Shown here piece after piece: positions 21,832-36,300 of a stretch of 64,000 nt of DNA. The DNA comes from Colletotrichum lupini (taxonomy: Eukaryota > Ascomycota > Sordariomycetes > Glomerellales > Glomerellaceae). The translations under genes were made by a program, and so were the position numbers. The stretch's first letter is position 1, and each line of letters starts with the position of its first letter. The stretch is taken from NCBI RefSeq assembly GCF_023278565.1, contig NC_064672.1, forward strand, positions 1,550,001 through 1,614,000, in the 5' to 3' direction. The notes beneath the pieces were generated by a model. That model was not told where the DNA came from, did no database searches, and saw nothing but the letters and a program-made list of their open reading frames with translations.

Positions 21832-23413
21832 GACACAAGCTGCATTGCTACGGTCTTGGACTTCTTTTTACAGCAAAGCAGAAAATGCTGAGAGGGTTAA
21901 GGGGCTCCCACCACGATCGCTACCGCCGCTCCCCCGAAAAGGGGCAAACGAGGATGCGCGCGCCGCCGCCACTGCGATGAAGGCGGGGGCTCTGGTCATT
22001 GTCTTCAACAGGCGGAAACTTGGGTTTGAAGAGCGAGAGAAATGGGGGCGCAAAGGTTTGTTTTGAAAGCCTTTGCGTCACCTTGAGGTCCCATGGATGT
22101 GTTACGAGCTGGCGCAGACGGGTTACAGGGGAGCTTTTATTCACAGGCGGAGGATCTGGCTGGTCGAGCAACGGCCGAACCGAATCTGCCGGGAGAAGAT
22201 ATGCTTTTAATAGAATATACGTTCTGGTCATGATACTTTGTTGGAGATTCTGCACTGGATATACTGGGTAGTGGGGTTCGTTACTCTAGGCACACGGTAA
22301 CGCAACCGTTCAAACCATTGCGTTCTCTGGTGATTGTACAAACCGCTTAGCAGTGAGATCAACAGACGGAGCTTTGGGTACGGCAATTGAGATTGCAGTC
22401 ACAGTGACTTCGCCCACGAAGATTGAAGGTTGAGCTGCTACAATTCACGAGTTGCCGCATACTTGCGTTCACAAATTGCCCTGAGAAATCAACCTTCGCT
22501 TCTCCCAAGAAAGCTACCACTCTTGCGTCAACCTGGTGTTTCCATGAGCCAGCATGGCCCGTGCGAATTGTAACCCGCGTTCAGGTCCCTCGCCCATGCT
22601 GTTAATCTCGGAGACTCAATGTGCTAGAGGCCTGGAACCCATCAGCTCGGAATTTTTATGCGCGAGAAGCGGAATCGGGGCGTCTCCGTATTCCGAACCA
22701 ACCGGATTGCACCGTGGCTGAGTTATCTCACTCTCCAGTCTCCACCCATTCACCAGCCACGTCCGTGCGCCACATTATCGAACGTCCTGTCCTGGAGAAT
22801 TGAACTGACCAGCAGCAGGCAGACAGCCAAGCACCTTGAAGTTCATTACTTTCCATTGTATTGACAAAGCAACCTTTTTGCTTCTCTCCCACACAGGCTG
22901 TCAACCTCGCGACGCAGACGAATATATGCGGGGTAAAAGCGAACCGCAACAAAAGATTTCGGATATTTGCAGGCTTCCGGGCTGATAAGCGATCGAGTCG
23001 AGAGGAATACGGTCGGCGACTTTTGGAGGCTGAAGCTGGGATAGCTCGACGATTGAAAGAGAGAGGACAACAACGGTGCGACCCGCGAGCGACGATCGAT
23101 TTGGATTGACACGAGGGATTCTGATACGGTCGAGACGAAGGAAGAAGAATTGAGAGGGTTTCCTCTGGCAGCATCTCCTCGCGGGAAGGCGGCCTTCGAC
23201 GTGGTAGCTTTTGAGCTGAGATACGCCAAATCCTCACTATATCGAACACCTCCCGGCCAGTCACGTCGTAAATCAGCCCACGACTATAGCTCCTTGCGCT
23301 AGGCTTTGGATAGTACCTCTTTCTGACGCCACTACGAACGTCCCGCAAGGAAGGCCACGAGCTTCCGAAAGACCATCTCCTACGGCATCGAATACCCCCC
23401 ACTATTGCCCATC
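21832..23413. other. Intergenic region between cytochrome b5 and TFIIE-beta
   Basis: About 1.6 kb, tandem orientation. The first part is the cytochrome b5 3' flank and the last few hundred bases should carry the TFIIE-beta promoter. Open frames of up to 224 codons on the minus strand (22728-23402) are Arg/Ser-rich with no family resemblance. I see no RNA gene. Confidence 0.5.
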
Positions 23414-24313
23414 ATGTCTTCCCTTCTCGAAAAGCAGAAGGCTATGTTCAGCAGCTCGCTGGCCTCGGCCGCGAGCAAGCTGCAATCCAAGAGCACATCT
23501 CTCGCGCCGCCGTCACCCTCCCCGTCCGTCAGCAGCATGGCGTCAGCATCCAAGAACGACACCACCGCATCGGGCAAGCGGAAGCGCGACCCCAACGCAA
23601 TTGTGTACTCGCAGCCTCAGAACACTAGTTTTGGTCAGGAGGTCTTTACACAGATGCAGTATGCGCTGGAGTGGCTTAAGGGCAAGGACGAGCCCAAGAC
23701 GGCGACCGAAATCTTTGACCACCTGGGCCAGACCCGCAGCACCGACAAGCACAAGCAGCAGCTGGTGGAGGGCATGCGGCGGCACCCGCGTATTCAGTGG
23801 GTGCCCGATCCGAAAATGTCCGAGCAGACATGGCGGACGGGCACGTACGTCCACCGGCCCATTATCCCCGGCGTCAAGGACAAGATGACGCTCCTGCGGC
23901 ACCTGCAAAGCAAGCGGGACGCCGAGGGGACCAACGTCAAGGACCTCAAGGACGGGTGGCCCGACTGCGACCAGGCACTGATGGAGCTGGAGCGCGAGCA
24001 CAAGATCCTGATCGTCAAGACCAAGAAGGAGCAGCACCCACGCGCCATCTGGCTCGACGACGCGACGCTGCACCACCACGTCGACGACGAGTTCAAGCGC
24101 ATGTGGAACGTTGTCGAGGTCCCCTCCACCGACGACATTGTCAAGAAGCTTGTTTCCGTGGGCCAGAAGCCGGCCAGCGCCGACCCCAGCACGATCAAAA
24201 AGGTCGACTCCAAGAAGCAGCAGAAGAAACGGGCTGTTAGGCGCACCGGCAAGACGACTAATACGCATATGGAGCATCTGCTCAAGGATTACAGCCACAT
24301 GGTGAAGCGGTAG
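23414..24313 (+). CDS. TFA2: Transcription initiation factor TFIIE beta subunit
   Basis: General RNA polymerase II factor; with TFIIE-alpha it recruits and stimulates TFIIH and helps promoter opening. A single exon encodes 299 aa from the ATG at 23414. An in-frame TTG at 23405 is not a likely start. A Ser/Ala-rich N-terminus with a basic KRKRDPNAIVYSQ patch (about 58-70) leads into two winged-helix regions: FTQMQYALEWLKGKDEPKTATEIFDHL (about 80-110) and the KMTLLRHLQSKRDAEGTNVKDLKDGWPDC segment (about 160-190). The second is followed by ELEREHKILIVKTKKEQHPRAIW. The C-terminus is rich in Lys, Arg and Gln. Length and domain order match fungal TFA2. No intron is needed. Confidence 0.94.
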   Translation: MSSLLEKQKAMFSSSLASAASKLQSKSTSLAPPSPSPSVSSMASASKNDTTASGKRKRDPNAIVYSQPQNTSFGQEVFTQMQYALEWLKGKDEPKTATEIFDHLGQTRSTDKHKQQLVEGMRRHPRIQWVPDPKMSEQTWRTGTYVHRPIIPGVKDKMTLLRHLQSKRDAEGTNVKDLKDGWPDCDQALMELEREHKILIVKTKKEQHPRAIWLDDATLHHHVDDEFKRMWNVVEVPSTDDIVKKLVSVGQKPASADPSTIKKVDSKKQQKKRAVRRTGKTTNTHMEHLLKDYSHMVKR

Positions 24314-24849
24314 ACACGGGCTACCCAGTGTTTATATACAGGGAATTGCATTTTCGAAACGGCGTTCTGGGTTTGGACGGCGGAGAGAGACGGCGAACAG
24401 ACGGACACACTTCATTTGGCAAAGACCTGGAACAGGCATTGCTGTCCTTTCTCCGTGTCAGTTCTTTTTCCCTTATAGACGGATGGGCAGGTTCATAGTG
24501 GGCTTTTGTGCCGCAGTTGATGCAGAGAACAAGCATTTCACTCATGCGGGAGGCAGGGAACTATGAAAGTTACACCACAAAACAAAGAACAAAAGAAGAA
24601 TGATGAATATCCAACATTACTACATTCTTTGACGCTGTGCTATGGGAAATGATGTTATTGCCACCGCCATGCCATATTGCTGAAGAGTCAACAAGAGAAT
24701 AAAACAAGAAGCCAAACGAACAGACAGGACATGCCTCCCACCCCCTCCTCTCCCTTTCTCACATCATCCTCATTCCTCTCAACATGGCTCGATAGAGGAA
24801 AAGAAAACCCCCCCTAACAGAGAAGGAAGACAAAACACCACCAAGAAAC
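24314..24849. other. Convergent intergenic region downstream of TFIIE-beta
   Basis: A 536-nt region between two convergent genes, mostly 3' UTR. The part from about 24560 to 24850 is A/C-rich on the plus strand and belongs to the 3' flank of the minus-strand oxidoreductase. No terminator hairpin is expected or seen. Confidence 0.5.
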
Positions 24850-25780
24850 TCAACACCCTTCCGTAACCCGCTCAAAAACCCTCAAAAACACATCCGGCTC
24901 CTGATTCCCACCAACCCTCCACCTCCCTTGCACCGTGAACGTCGGCACCCCCGTGACCCCCGCCTTCCTCGCGCCCACGACCTCCTCGTCGACGACTTCC
25001 CCCGCGCGATCGCTATCGAGCGCGGCCTCGACGTCGGGCTCCTTCAGCCCCGCCGCCTCGACGGCCGTCCTGACGAGGTAGGCGCGGTCCGAGATGTCTG
25101 CGCCGAGTTCAAAGTGGCCCCTGAAGAGCGCCTCGAGGAGGGCGTCTTGGGCCGCGGGACCGCGGGAGACGAGGGCGAGGCGCAGGAGCTTGTGCGACTG
25201 GCGCGAGTTGCCGGTGCGGCCTGTGACGTTTAGGGCGATGCCGGTTCGTGTGCAGGCGGAGGTGATGCGGGATAGGGCGGCGGGGAGGTCGCCTGCTAGG
25301 GAGAAGCGGGTTGTGTACATTTCGCGTTTGTCGTAGCCTTTTTTGAGGTTGTGTTAGGAGGAAGACTGCTTGTTTGTGTTTTTGTTTTCATGGGTGTGGT
25401 GTTGGAGCTGTGAAATAAGTTGGCGGTTGGTGTGAAAGGATGAGAAAGGGGGGGAAGTGAGGTTGTCGTGGGTTTTTGGTGTAAGTGAGAGTGAGGGAAC
25501 ATGAGAGAGAGGTTTTTCCTCTGCGACAAAAGGATATGAAGCGGAAGACATGCTCTAAAATGCAGGGAAAACAGACAGTAAAGAGTAATGAAGAAGACGA
25601 AAACGACGTACCGGTGCTCTTCAACGCCGGGCTCAGATAGAACGGCTTCCAGACGACCTCGAACTCGGCGGTAGGGTCCACGGCGCGGTATTGTGAGATT
25701 GCGCGGTCGAGGTTCCTCTTGCCGACGTAGCACCACGGACATAGCAGGTCCGTGACGGCCTCGATTTTGATGACCGTCAT
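24850..25780 (-). CDS. DsbA/FrnE-like thioredoxin-fold oxidoreductase
   Basis: Probable cytosolic thiol oxidoreductase of the DSBA-like (2-hydroxychromene-2-carboxylate isomerase/FrnE) family. Exons 25780-25612 and 25337-24850 encode 218 aa. The 274-nt intron is longer than most here and has a GTACGT donor and an upstream CTAAC. The active-site CPWC lies at Cys14-Cys17 directly after the first beta strand, as in the family. The conserved FYLSPAL segment follows near residue 50. The cis-Pro loop GVTGVPTFTVQG lies near 190, in the C-terminal part of the thioredoxin fold. The helical insert (about 80-150) includes NSRQSHKLLRLA, a family hallmark. No signal peptide is seen. Substrates of fungal members are largely unknown. 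Confidence 0.92.
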
Positions 25781-28700
25781 TCTTTAATTATCTCGGTAGA
25801 TGGCTACCTTTGTTGTTGTGTTGTCGTTGAGTCTTGCCTTAAACTGACGAAGGGGGTTTTATGTGATGACGGTGAATGATGGGCGATGAGGTTGGCCGCG
25901 TGTGTAGTATTCGTCAAGGATATGCCATACGATGGTAGACGGCTGGGACAAATTAAAAACGATGAGATTGTCGATTATGAAAATGGAATCACTTGGCTGT
26001 TCGAATCTGATGAGTAAACGAGTGATGAGAAAAAGACACCAAGGCGTCGTTTATGCCTTCTGTCGTGGTTTCTCGGCACCCGCCAAGGGCGTGTTTTGGG
26101 CGAGTTTGTGTAAGCCACAGGGGGTCGGTCCAGTTTGTCAAGCCAAGATCGAAGGTTGGACTTGACAGCGCCCGGGTTCAAAAAAATAAACTCTGTCGGG
26201 GAACAACCACCGGATGTGTGTGGATTTTGGGATCAAACTGAACTTGCTGCACCCTTCTGGAAATCTTCGGGAACGTCAAGGGGCAGCTGAAGTACAGCTA
26301 GTAGGGGAGAGAAGGGGGGAAGAGAAAGAATAGAAGAAGGTGTGGGTATTAGAGTTTCCTTTCTACAACCTGCGCCAACTTTGTCAGAAGTTGCGGCGAT
26401 CTTGCGGATATATAATAGGTAGTTTAGTCTATCGAGACAGTGGGAGTATCCATTGATACTGTGTATTAATACCGCGTAATCGATATCGAGAATCGCCCGA
26501 GCAGCCAGCAAAGGCAGAATATCAAAATAAATAATAGGTAGTTTGCGCCGTGAACTCCCCGTCATCTCATGGCTTTGCACCACCAGTCTAATCCCACATT
26601 GTTGGCATATGGTGTGCATGTGTTTGCGTATGGGTGGTGGTGGTAGGCGCGTGGGTTGGGTAGGGGAAAAAATCTTGGAAACGAGGCAGGAAGACCAAAG
26701 TACCCTGCTAAGCTTGCCTACTTGGAATCAAAGACGCAAGGTCCAAGGAACGGAAGTATCGAAATGAATACTAATCAACGGGCTCGTAGCTTGCTCAGCG
26801 CGGCTGGGTGATTGATAAACTAATAAACGTCGCTCCCAAGGAAACGCGAGAGAGAGCGAGGACGGACCACTTTTCCCCCTTCCTTGTGTTGTCTTCTCTC
26901 GAATGTGTCACCCTTCGGGCGAACAGTAAGAGAAGACTGGGAACAATGATACATAATCCTTTCCTTCGTACTTCCTCTCCTGATACACACCCACAACCTC
27001 GTACTCTTGTCTCACTCTTTTTTCTCGACTACTAATCCAAAGAAGAATGACCAATTCCTCCGGGGCGCGCGCGCTCTCCCCACCTAAGCAGCCCGGAACC
27101 CGAGGTGCTTGGAAAAAGGACCGTCACGACATCATCACCTCTTGTTCACAACGTTATGACTAGAAAAAAGAACCATGAAAGAACTCGTAATGTCTCGCAC
27201 CCGGCTTCTCGGATTCAAGACTGGAAATGTCAGATCCCACCGCATCCCGCCGGCTTCCCCCCCCTCTCACTCTGAACCATGGACAAGACTTTCGCAAGGC
27301 CACTCAATTACAAGTTCACTAATCATCTCCCACACGGCTCACCACAAAAGTCGGAAAGGCGCAAGTTTGATTTGAATCCGGAACTCGGGGCAACAAACGC
27401 CATGTGCCTCGCCTCCCACCCCCGGGAATTTTTTGATTTTCTGATTATATCATCATTTCTGATTACATCCAAACGTGAACAGACAAAAGTACAAAGTACG
27501 CGGGGATAAGAAAAGCGACGTGAGAGGGGAAAAAAAAAAGGAATCGCCTCGGATTCGTTTTGTAAACCTCGGCGGTTCAATTCGGGTACTGGTTCACAGA
27601 CATTACCGCCAACCATTTTCTTCGCTACTATCGTCGCATTGCCCGGATTTTTGGTCTCACTCTCTCCTAGTCTGTCGACTTTGTTATTTTCCCCTTCAGT
27701 TGCTGCACTCTCATCCGTCTCAATCTCACGCAGAGGCAGGCATCTTTTGGTTGAATGGCACCGATGGATGATAACCACTTTGGGGTAAGTATTTTGACAG
27801 GGTAGTAGGCCTCGAGTCTTGGTCATGCCGTAACGAAAGTCGGCCAAGAAACCTCTTACATGACACCGAGCGGGACCCTCACACAATAACCACCCGCTGC
27901 CTGCCACATTGCACCCTCCCAAGTGATTCATATGTCGCTCAATACCTTAGCTCCATTCTCACCATTGCAACTACCATTGTTGCTGCTGCTACTATTGCTA
28001 TTGCCACTGTTACTACTATGATCGTTATCATCTTTCTTCATGTTTCATGTGTTCCTTGAAGAGCACGCCTTCAGCAGCGCAGTAACGTAATCATTATTAT
28101 GGCATGGGTTGCAACGAGGGGCAATTGACCGACATCTACTTTGTCACTCAATTACCTTCCACAAAGGCTTCATTGAACACATGTTCTCTGTCTCAAAAAG
28201 AAAGAATGCGTGCTGAGTAAGAGACAACGGTGATGATTTTAAGTGTGAGTGCGTACGTGTGTACACAAGCAAATATCAATAAAGTATGTTCAATGAACAT
28301 CTACCAATCATTCCACAACACCAACTCAACTTTCCACAAAACGTGACAATGAACGCGCAACGCACATCCTGTTCGCCTTGTAACACTTATGTACGAAGTT
28401 TGCGACATTTTTTGCGGCTGGGAAATCAACCAACCGCCAAGTGCAGCGTGCGTTAAGTAGTGGGACACACACGCCAACCCCGGATCGCCCTCCAACGGGA
28501 TCTAGATTAATTCCCACCTCCACTGATGATGCACAGGTAAGCCGCACGCGGCAAGCAGATATGCACGCGCACACTGACCATCATGAGATCGGTCCTCAAG
28601 CTCTCCCAGTCGCCTTACGGCTCTAGCTCCGTCATCTTCAGCATTTTTGTAATGCAGGAGGAAGAACATGCAAGCATCAGTAACAAGTTGAACAATTGAG

Positions 28701-29217
28701 GAGAGAAACAGATTGCTACGCGCATTCGTTGTCTAGTACAGAGTACAGTGTAGCATACAAAACATTGCATATCAGAAAAAAAAAAAGAGGCACGTTCCTT
28801 TCTCGAGCGAGTCTCCACCAATTCCGTCGGCGTGCTGCTCAAGCGCACGCCATGTCCTGTCTGGGAACTCCTCCCAACCTTTTTTGCCTCCAGCCAATGC
28901 CCATGGAGACCCAGCCATCATGAAGTGTGTGTGCTTCCCGCCAGTCTATGATAACAAAAGAAAAGGCGGTTGTAAAACAAACCGGATGACTGCCCGCCCC
29001 TTGGTATCTTCCTGACCTTGTCCCGGTGCAGCCCGCAATATTAAAGTTGTATGTTATTTACCGTCCCCACCCTTGCCATGCACAAACTTTTCGTACCGCA
29101 AAAAGAAGAAGAAGAAGATGAATCCACACCAAGGAAATCTTTCTGGCCATCTGCATTCCTGGTAATCCCAAAAGACTCAAGGAGTGACTGCTGGCGATAG
29201 TGTTACATGTGCCGTCC
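25781..29217. other. Intergenic region downstream of the C2H2 gene and upstream of the DsbA-like gene
   Basis: About 3.4 kb without a supported gene. It contains the DsbA-like promoter, an AT-richer stretch around 26380-26560 and a GGTGGTGGT stretch near 26633. A trinucleotide-rich plus-strand tract lies at about 27955-28020, and GAA repeats near 29100 flank the C2H2 gene. The longest open frame (27323-27931, minus, 202 codons) has no domain and I do not call it a gene. Confidence 0.5.
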
Positions 29218-30665
<1,448 letters not shown>

Positions 30666-33300
30666 TACCTCGCCTGGAATAGGCGACCTCATATTACGGC
30701 GAAGAAAATCGCTAGCAATAGTCGGGATCCCTGCGTGGATAGCCAGCTTGAGATATGTTTTCGGACGACTCTCCGCGTCAGGCGAAGGTGACTTTGAGTT
30801 TATAAAGACTGCGCTGTCTAGAGAGAAGGTTGTTAGCGTGATAATCTTCCAAGGGGCGAAGACTCTGAATATTGGAGGTGCGTGACGGCGAGTTTTTTGG
30901 GGGCAGCACATCGCCACGGGTGGGAGCGTTTGAGCAGCGTCCACAGGCAGGGTTGTGTAGAGTTCTCCAGGGCGGGGGTAGCCTGAGTTGGGCTGTGGCA
31001 TGACTAGGTGTACCAGGAGTACCCGGCGGCGGGCTATTTGAATCAGACTGACGGGTTTCGCTCGCAGGCTTACCTTGTGCGGATGATGGATGAAATCCGG
31101 GACAGACCGATCACAGATCACAGACCAGTATGTTGCTCGTTCTCGAAGACTAGGCTTGAGCTTCGCCTGGACCGTACTGAAGAATTGACGATGTGATGAT
31201 CAATCGGATCTCTAACAGGAATGCTCGTTTGATCGGTTGTGTTTTTGGTGATCCGAGATATATAGCGATCTCCAGCGTCGTCACAACTCAGTATCGTGAC
31301 GTGGCGCAATAGAAAAATTTGTCTGTCGAAGGCACAGCCCACCACATATAACCCGGGAAGTCACGGAGTCAAGACGTGTGCTGATCGCTTGTCGTATTTG
31401 AGGAAAGGATGGGGATGCCTTTCTTTCGGATATGCGTGATTGAGCCGACGGGTGACGGGAAAGGAGAATGAGAGGGATAGTCAAGGTATAGAGGGCGGCT
31501 CAGTCGATATGATCTAGATGACGCGCCACTAGTTAGTGATCTCGTCGGCACCTAACAGTAGACAATCGAGAGAAAAGGTTGATGTGGCATGCACAGCAGA
31601 GCATGTGCGAAAGCCAAAGGATGAGTAAAGAGGAAGAAAAAAAAGGACTGGTGCCTCCGGACCGAGGGCTTGACCAGTTGTGTCGAGAGAGATGGGTGGG
31701 TGTTTGTCAAAGTTCGCGTGTAGTAGGTCTCGGACGAGAGATGAGGTAACAGGGGCCAAGAAACCTTGATCGGGGGTGCAGACGGTCCGGCAGGGTTAGG
31801 GAAGGAAAAGTGGGTCAATGAGGAAAAGCGCGGGAAAAATTGCTGAAGCAGCACCTGGCATGAGAAGCCAGGGCAGCCACAGCCAGGAGGCGCGGCAGGT
31901 GTAGGTGCAGGGTACGTATCGTTTGTGCAGCAACTGGCCAACAAGCCCGTCGACACAGCCACAAGAATGGAAGACGCGGTGACAAAATACTTTCGGTTGA
32001 CTAACGAGCGGAAGCAAGGTGAAGCCAATAATAAAACAACAAGTGGTGGTTTTACAGAGGGTGAAAGGGAAGCCTCGGTCTGGGACTCGACATTGGCCTC
32101 GAAGCGTAATGACGAGGAGTAGACAGCAAGGGATGGCGTACCGGTATGCGAATGCAAAATGAGGATAGGGATAGACGAAAGGAAAAAATATGAATCTTTG
32201 ACTTACTGCAGAGAGTGAGAGCAATGGGTATCTCAAGGATGACTATCGGTAGGCGTAGGGGAGTTTCTTTTCTGAGGATTGGAGATGGGAACGTTGCCCG
32301 TCGCAAGGAAATGGAGGAATGGGACAAAAATGAAGAAGAAAAAAGAAAGCACGGTTGACCTGAGTTTTGTCGGTGCTGCAGAGGCAGAGGAAGGGTATGA
32401 ATATGTATGGAGAAGGAAGTCAAGGTGAGAGGAGGGAGCAAGGTGGTTGTGTAAGGTCGGCCCTTGGCTTTTTGGCGTTTGGGTTGCGAGTTGGCGCGTT
32501 GGCACTGGCGTTGGCGTTGGCGTGCAAAGGGTCGAGTGAGGGTCGAGGGTCGAGGGTTGTGTGTGCGTTGTATGGGAAAGAGCAAGGGGGAAAGGTGAAG
32601 GGAAAAGAAGCTGTGACGCAGCAAGCGGAGCGCAGACAGGGACGGACGGACGGGGTTCGGCAGGTGTTATAAAAATGTCAACCACGGAGACGATCCTTTT
32701 AGTGAGACCGGGGGGGAGATGGAAGAAAGGAAGGAATAATGGAAGGAAGGGGGAGGGGTGTGCGATGTACCTAGGGGCACGGCACGCACAGCACACGCAG
32801 TACGGATACAGCTTGCTGTTACTGGGCCTGTCCGTATTGCTGCTCCTGGCCCCTACTCCTGTTCCTGCACCTGAGGGACTGGTGTGGTTTGCGTAGTAAA
32901 ACGGATCGGTGAGAAAAAAAGAATGGGGTCGATACGTCGAGTCGTCGAGTCGAGTCGGTACACAAAGTATCCGTACGGTAAGGTATGTATGACTGGTTTG
33001 GCTTTTGCGTTGTTGTAGCTTGCTGGATGGGTGGGATGGATGGATCGAAAGAGGGCTGGCGTCGGAATCCTTATTAATCTTATGAATCGAACAATGTCGT
33101 TTGGATACGCAGGTACGAAAAGAGGTAGACGGATCAGACTATGGATATGAGAAATTGGAAAGAAAAAAAAGAGGAAAGAGGACAGCGTGTAATATGAGTT
33201 TCTTGCATGCAAATTGGGCGAACATGTACCTTTGCTGCTCGACCCATTGCTCACACCACGCAACCACGCCTATCAGTACCTACCCTACACACATCTCTCA
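30666..33300. promoter_or_regulatory. Long CT-rich upstream region of the C2H2 gene
   Basis: Read on the minus strand, about 31400-33260 is dominated by C, T and A with many runs such as CCTTTCCTT and TTTTTTC, while the plus strand is purine-rich. This is the composition of long 5' leaders and core promoters of fungal regulatory genes. A good 3' splice site (GCTAAC then CTCTCTAG, near 30813-30835) suggests a 5' UTR intron. The many open frames here are low-complexity Ser/Pro/Leu translations and are not called. Confidence 0.5.
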
Positions 33301-36300
33301 CAAACCTCAGATACCAACCGTCTCTATTCGTAAGGTACAGACGATGTCCTCACACATCACACTCACACATGGACTTGCGCACACACGCAAAACGCACGTA
33401 TCGTCAGTCTTGGAACAAGAAGAGAGGGTACATGACATGTCGAGAACCAGAGAGCGCACCCTCCCCCCAAGTCAGGTCAAGTGAGATCCCAAGTGCGGAA
33501 GCTTGGTGAATTGAAACGAACGGTTTAGCTGGGACAACTGGGGGCCATTGACGCTGAAGCAGGAACGAACGGGGGTGCGAGGTAAGGTACAGAAGTACAT
33601 GGGTACGAAGGTACAAGGAGACGTCCAAATGGAACACACTTCACGCTCAGCACTTTTGCAAGGCACTTGGATACTTGGGTACTTAGGTAGCACATGGAGA
33701 CAGACAGCCATCATGCTAAGGTAAGGTACCGCAGCACCCACCTAGAGGTCATGAGGTACTTTCTAGGTCGGGTCGGGCTGGTGTTGACGCATGGAAAGAG
33801 CAACGACACATGAACCGATTATGGGTAGGTACGAGGGTGCGTGCGGCCTGCCCCCTTCCAGGTGTCCCTTGTTGTCCTGGAGCTCTCCACTCGCCCCTGC
33901 ACTGCTGGTGTACCTTCCTCGCCCTTTTCTCTCTCTTTCTGCGTCGCCCCATGTCCTACTGCGCAAGGTACTCCCTCTCCTACCTTACCTTGGCCGGCAC
34001 CGGCTGTGACGATGTTTAAAATATCGAGGTACCTTGAAGTGTGCCTGCCACCGACTGCTCTTGCCGTACCTTGTCGATGCACGGTGTACATAGAACAGAC
34101 AGTGCGAGGCCGATCTTGTCTCTTCGGCAAGTGGAAGGGGGCTCCAGTGCTCAGCTTCCCTGCCTCTGCTCCACACTGCTGGGCCTGCTCAACCTGGAGT
34201 CGGCGGCGATCGTCTCTGTGCTGCCGGTTGGGCCACCGCCGACCTCCAGGGGCTGTGACCATCTTTCGAGCTCTACCTAACTATGCGTGAAGCAACCGTT
34301 TATTCTGCGCCTTCCATTTCCCATGCATCTCTTATGGATACCTTAGAGGAAGAGAGAAAGTGACGGCATCAACTTCCCCTGGACAGATTTGCATGGCAAC
34401 GCTAGACGCAGCGGCTTGCCAAGGTAATTGACTTGAATGGCAAGTGTCAGTGGCCAGAAAGAGACACTGCCTTGCTCCTGCCCCTGATGCCTCTCAACAC
34501 ATGTACATCGTGTGCCTTTTCCATACAACAGGAGAAGAAGTACCTATCACGACACCGCACCTTCTTCACTGTGAAGTACAGAGTAAAACACTCGTACGGA
34601 TATGAAGCGACAACTCCATTCAACGTCCTGCTATGCTTTCATCCCATCCGATATGCCTCCTGTTCTGCTTCTTCTCAAGCTGTCTTCTGCCAAAGCCCTG
34701 CGGCTGACTTTTCGTACTGGGGTGCCATCGACAGTTTGCGGCTGACAGCTTGCCAACGCCGACGGAGCATCACAAGGCCACTGCCCTCGAGTCTCAACAC
34801 CATCAACACAACTGACAAATGGGCCCCGACAATGCAGACAAACATCACGCTCGTTGTCAGACCAATCTGCACGCAATGCATCATCAATGGACGAAAAGGG
34901 GAATAGGGGACCATCTTTCATCACTCGAATCCGCTACCGCTGTCACCTCCGCTGCTCATCATCATCACCCTCAGCCCGCCGCCATGCAGACGCAAAGTAA
35001 TACTGTACGAATGCATCCAACTCTCAAACTTCTTCGACCCCCTTCTTTTCTTCCATCCTTCCACACAGCTCAGGGGTACCTCGCCAAATCGACAGGCCTT
35101 GCTGCGTACCTTACCTTACCGATACCTCTCGGATGCACACAGTATGCCTCCGGCTGCCTGGCAGCTGCCCTCGCCTAACACAGACCCCAGCAATGCTATT
35201 TGGCTTTTCTCTCGTTTTGCCTCGTCATCATCAAACAATCGGGTTATTTCTGCCATCATCTCCACCCCGGTAGTGGGTCGCTCCTCTCCCACTCAGGAGC
35301 GAGAATGGCACATCCAATTTACCTTTCGCAACCCCACATACAAAACCTACGATAGGGCGGACCAGGGGCTTGGGTGCTCGCATGTGTTTCCTTTGCCTCG
35401 AGAGTCGAGAGTCGAGAGTCAGGTCTTGCCTCCCCTCAAATCGCTTTTCCTCCGGTCCAGCACTCGGCCAAGCTGTGTGGCAACCTAGAGAACTCACTCT
35501 TGCGTTGCTTTCTTTCGAATTCGATCAACCACGTTGGGCCAATGATGAAAGACAAAATGTCTTCGTCCTCTTAGCCAGACACATATCAACCATTGTTCAT
35601 TCGGCACCGCACGCGAATATGCTGCCCGCCTATCGATGACTACGTCCGCAAGCAAGCATCTACGGAGTGCTCCGTATGAGCCGCTACCCAGCAGCACTCA
35701 AAGCTCATCAGATAAGCTAGACTTGGCGGTGCTTTGACCCTGCGCCGGACGAATGTTCCAAAGCTTCCATTTGGTCACTGCCCTTCTCGATTGGGCAGTC
35801 ACCGTTGGCGCTGGCCGAGCACCCTCGAGCGTACGCTGTCAATGAGGACAGACAGAGTGTGGTCAAAGCCACTCCATTTCGCAACGCCATTGCGCTGCAG
35901 TACAGATACAACAATACGGGTTCCAAGACTGACTATACAACTGCCCATCCACTACAAAGTACCTCGCGAGTCCAAATATCCACCCTTGCTCTCCAATGGC
36001 GAAAATTACAGATGGAACACTGATGGTTGACCGCACCTCTTCTCACCACTCATCTCCCACACATCACACTCATCAAGAGAACCCGCGACCTAGCCGCCTC
36101 AGGTGCTGTCGCTTCCCTCTTGTTTGCGTTGACTTCCTCTTGGCGGCCGCTTCTACAAGTTCCATTAATTATGCCGGGCTGCAATGTTACGGCAACGAGG
36201 TGCAGAGTGCCATCCAATGAACGCTCGGACACCTCCAAATTTGCTACTACCCTCAGAGCACGTATCAAAGTCGCGAAACAAAGTTACGCTGGAGCTGTTT

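Noticed and set aside
23543..24298. 251-codon open frame opposite TFIIE-beta
   Set aside because: Antisense shadow caused by strong third-position G/C bias; the plus-strand protein matches a conserved family throughout.
32052..32796. Two overlapping minus-strand frames of about 190 codons
   Set aside because: Low-complexity Ser/Pro/Leu/Phe translations produced by CT-rich leader DNA; the two phases are equally open, which argues against coding.
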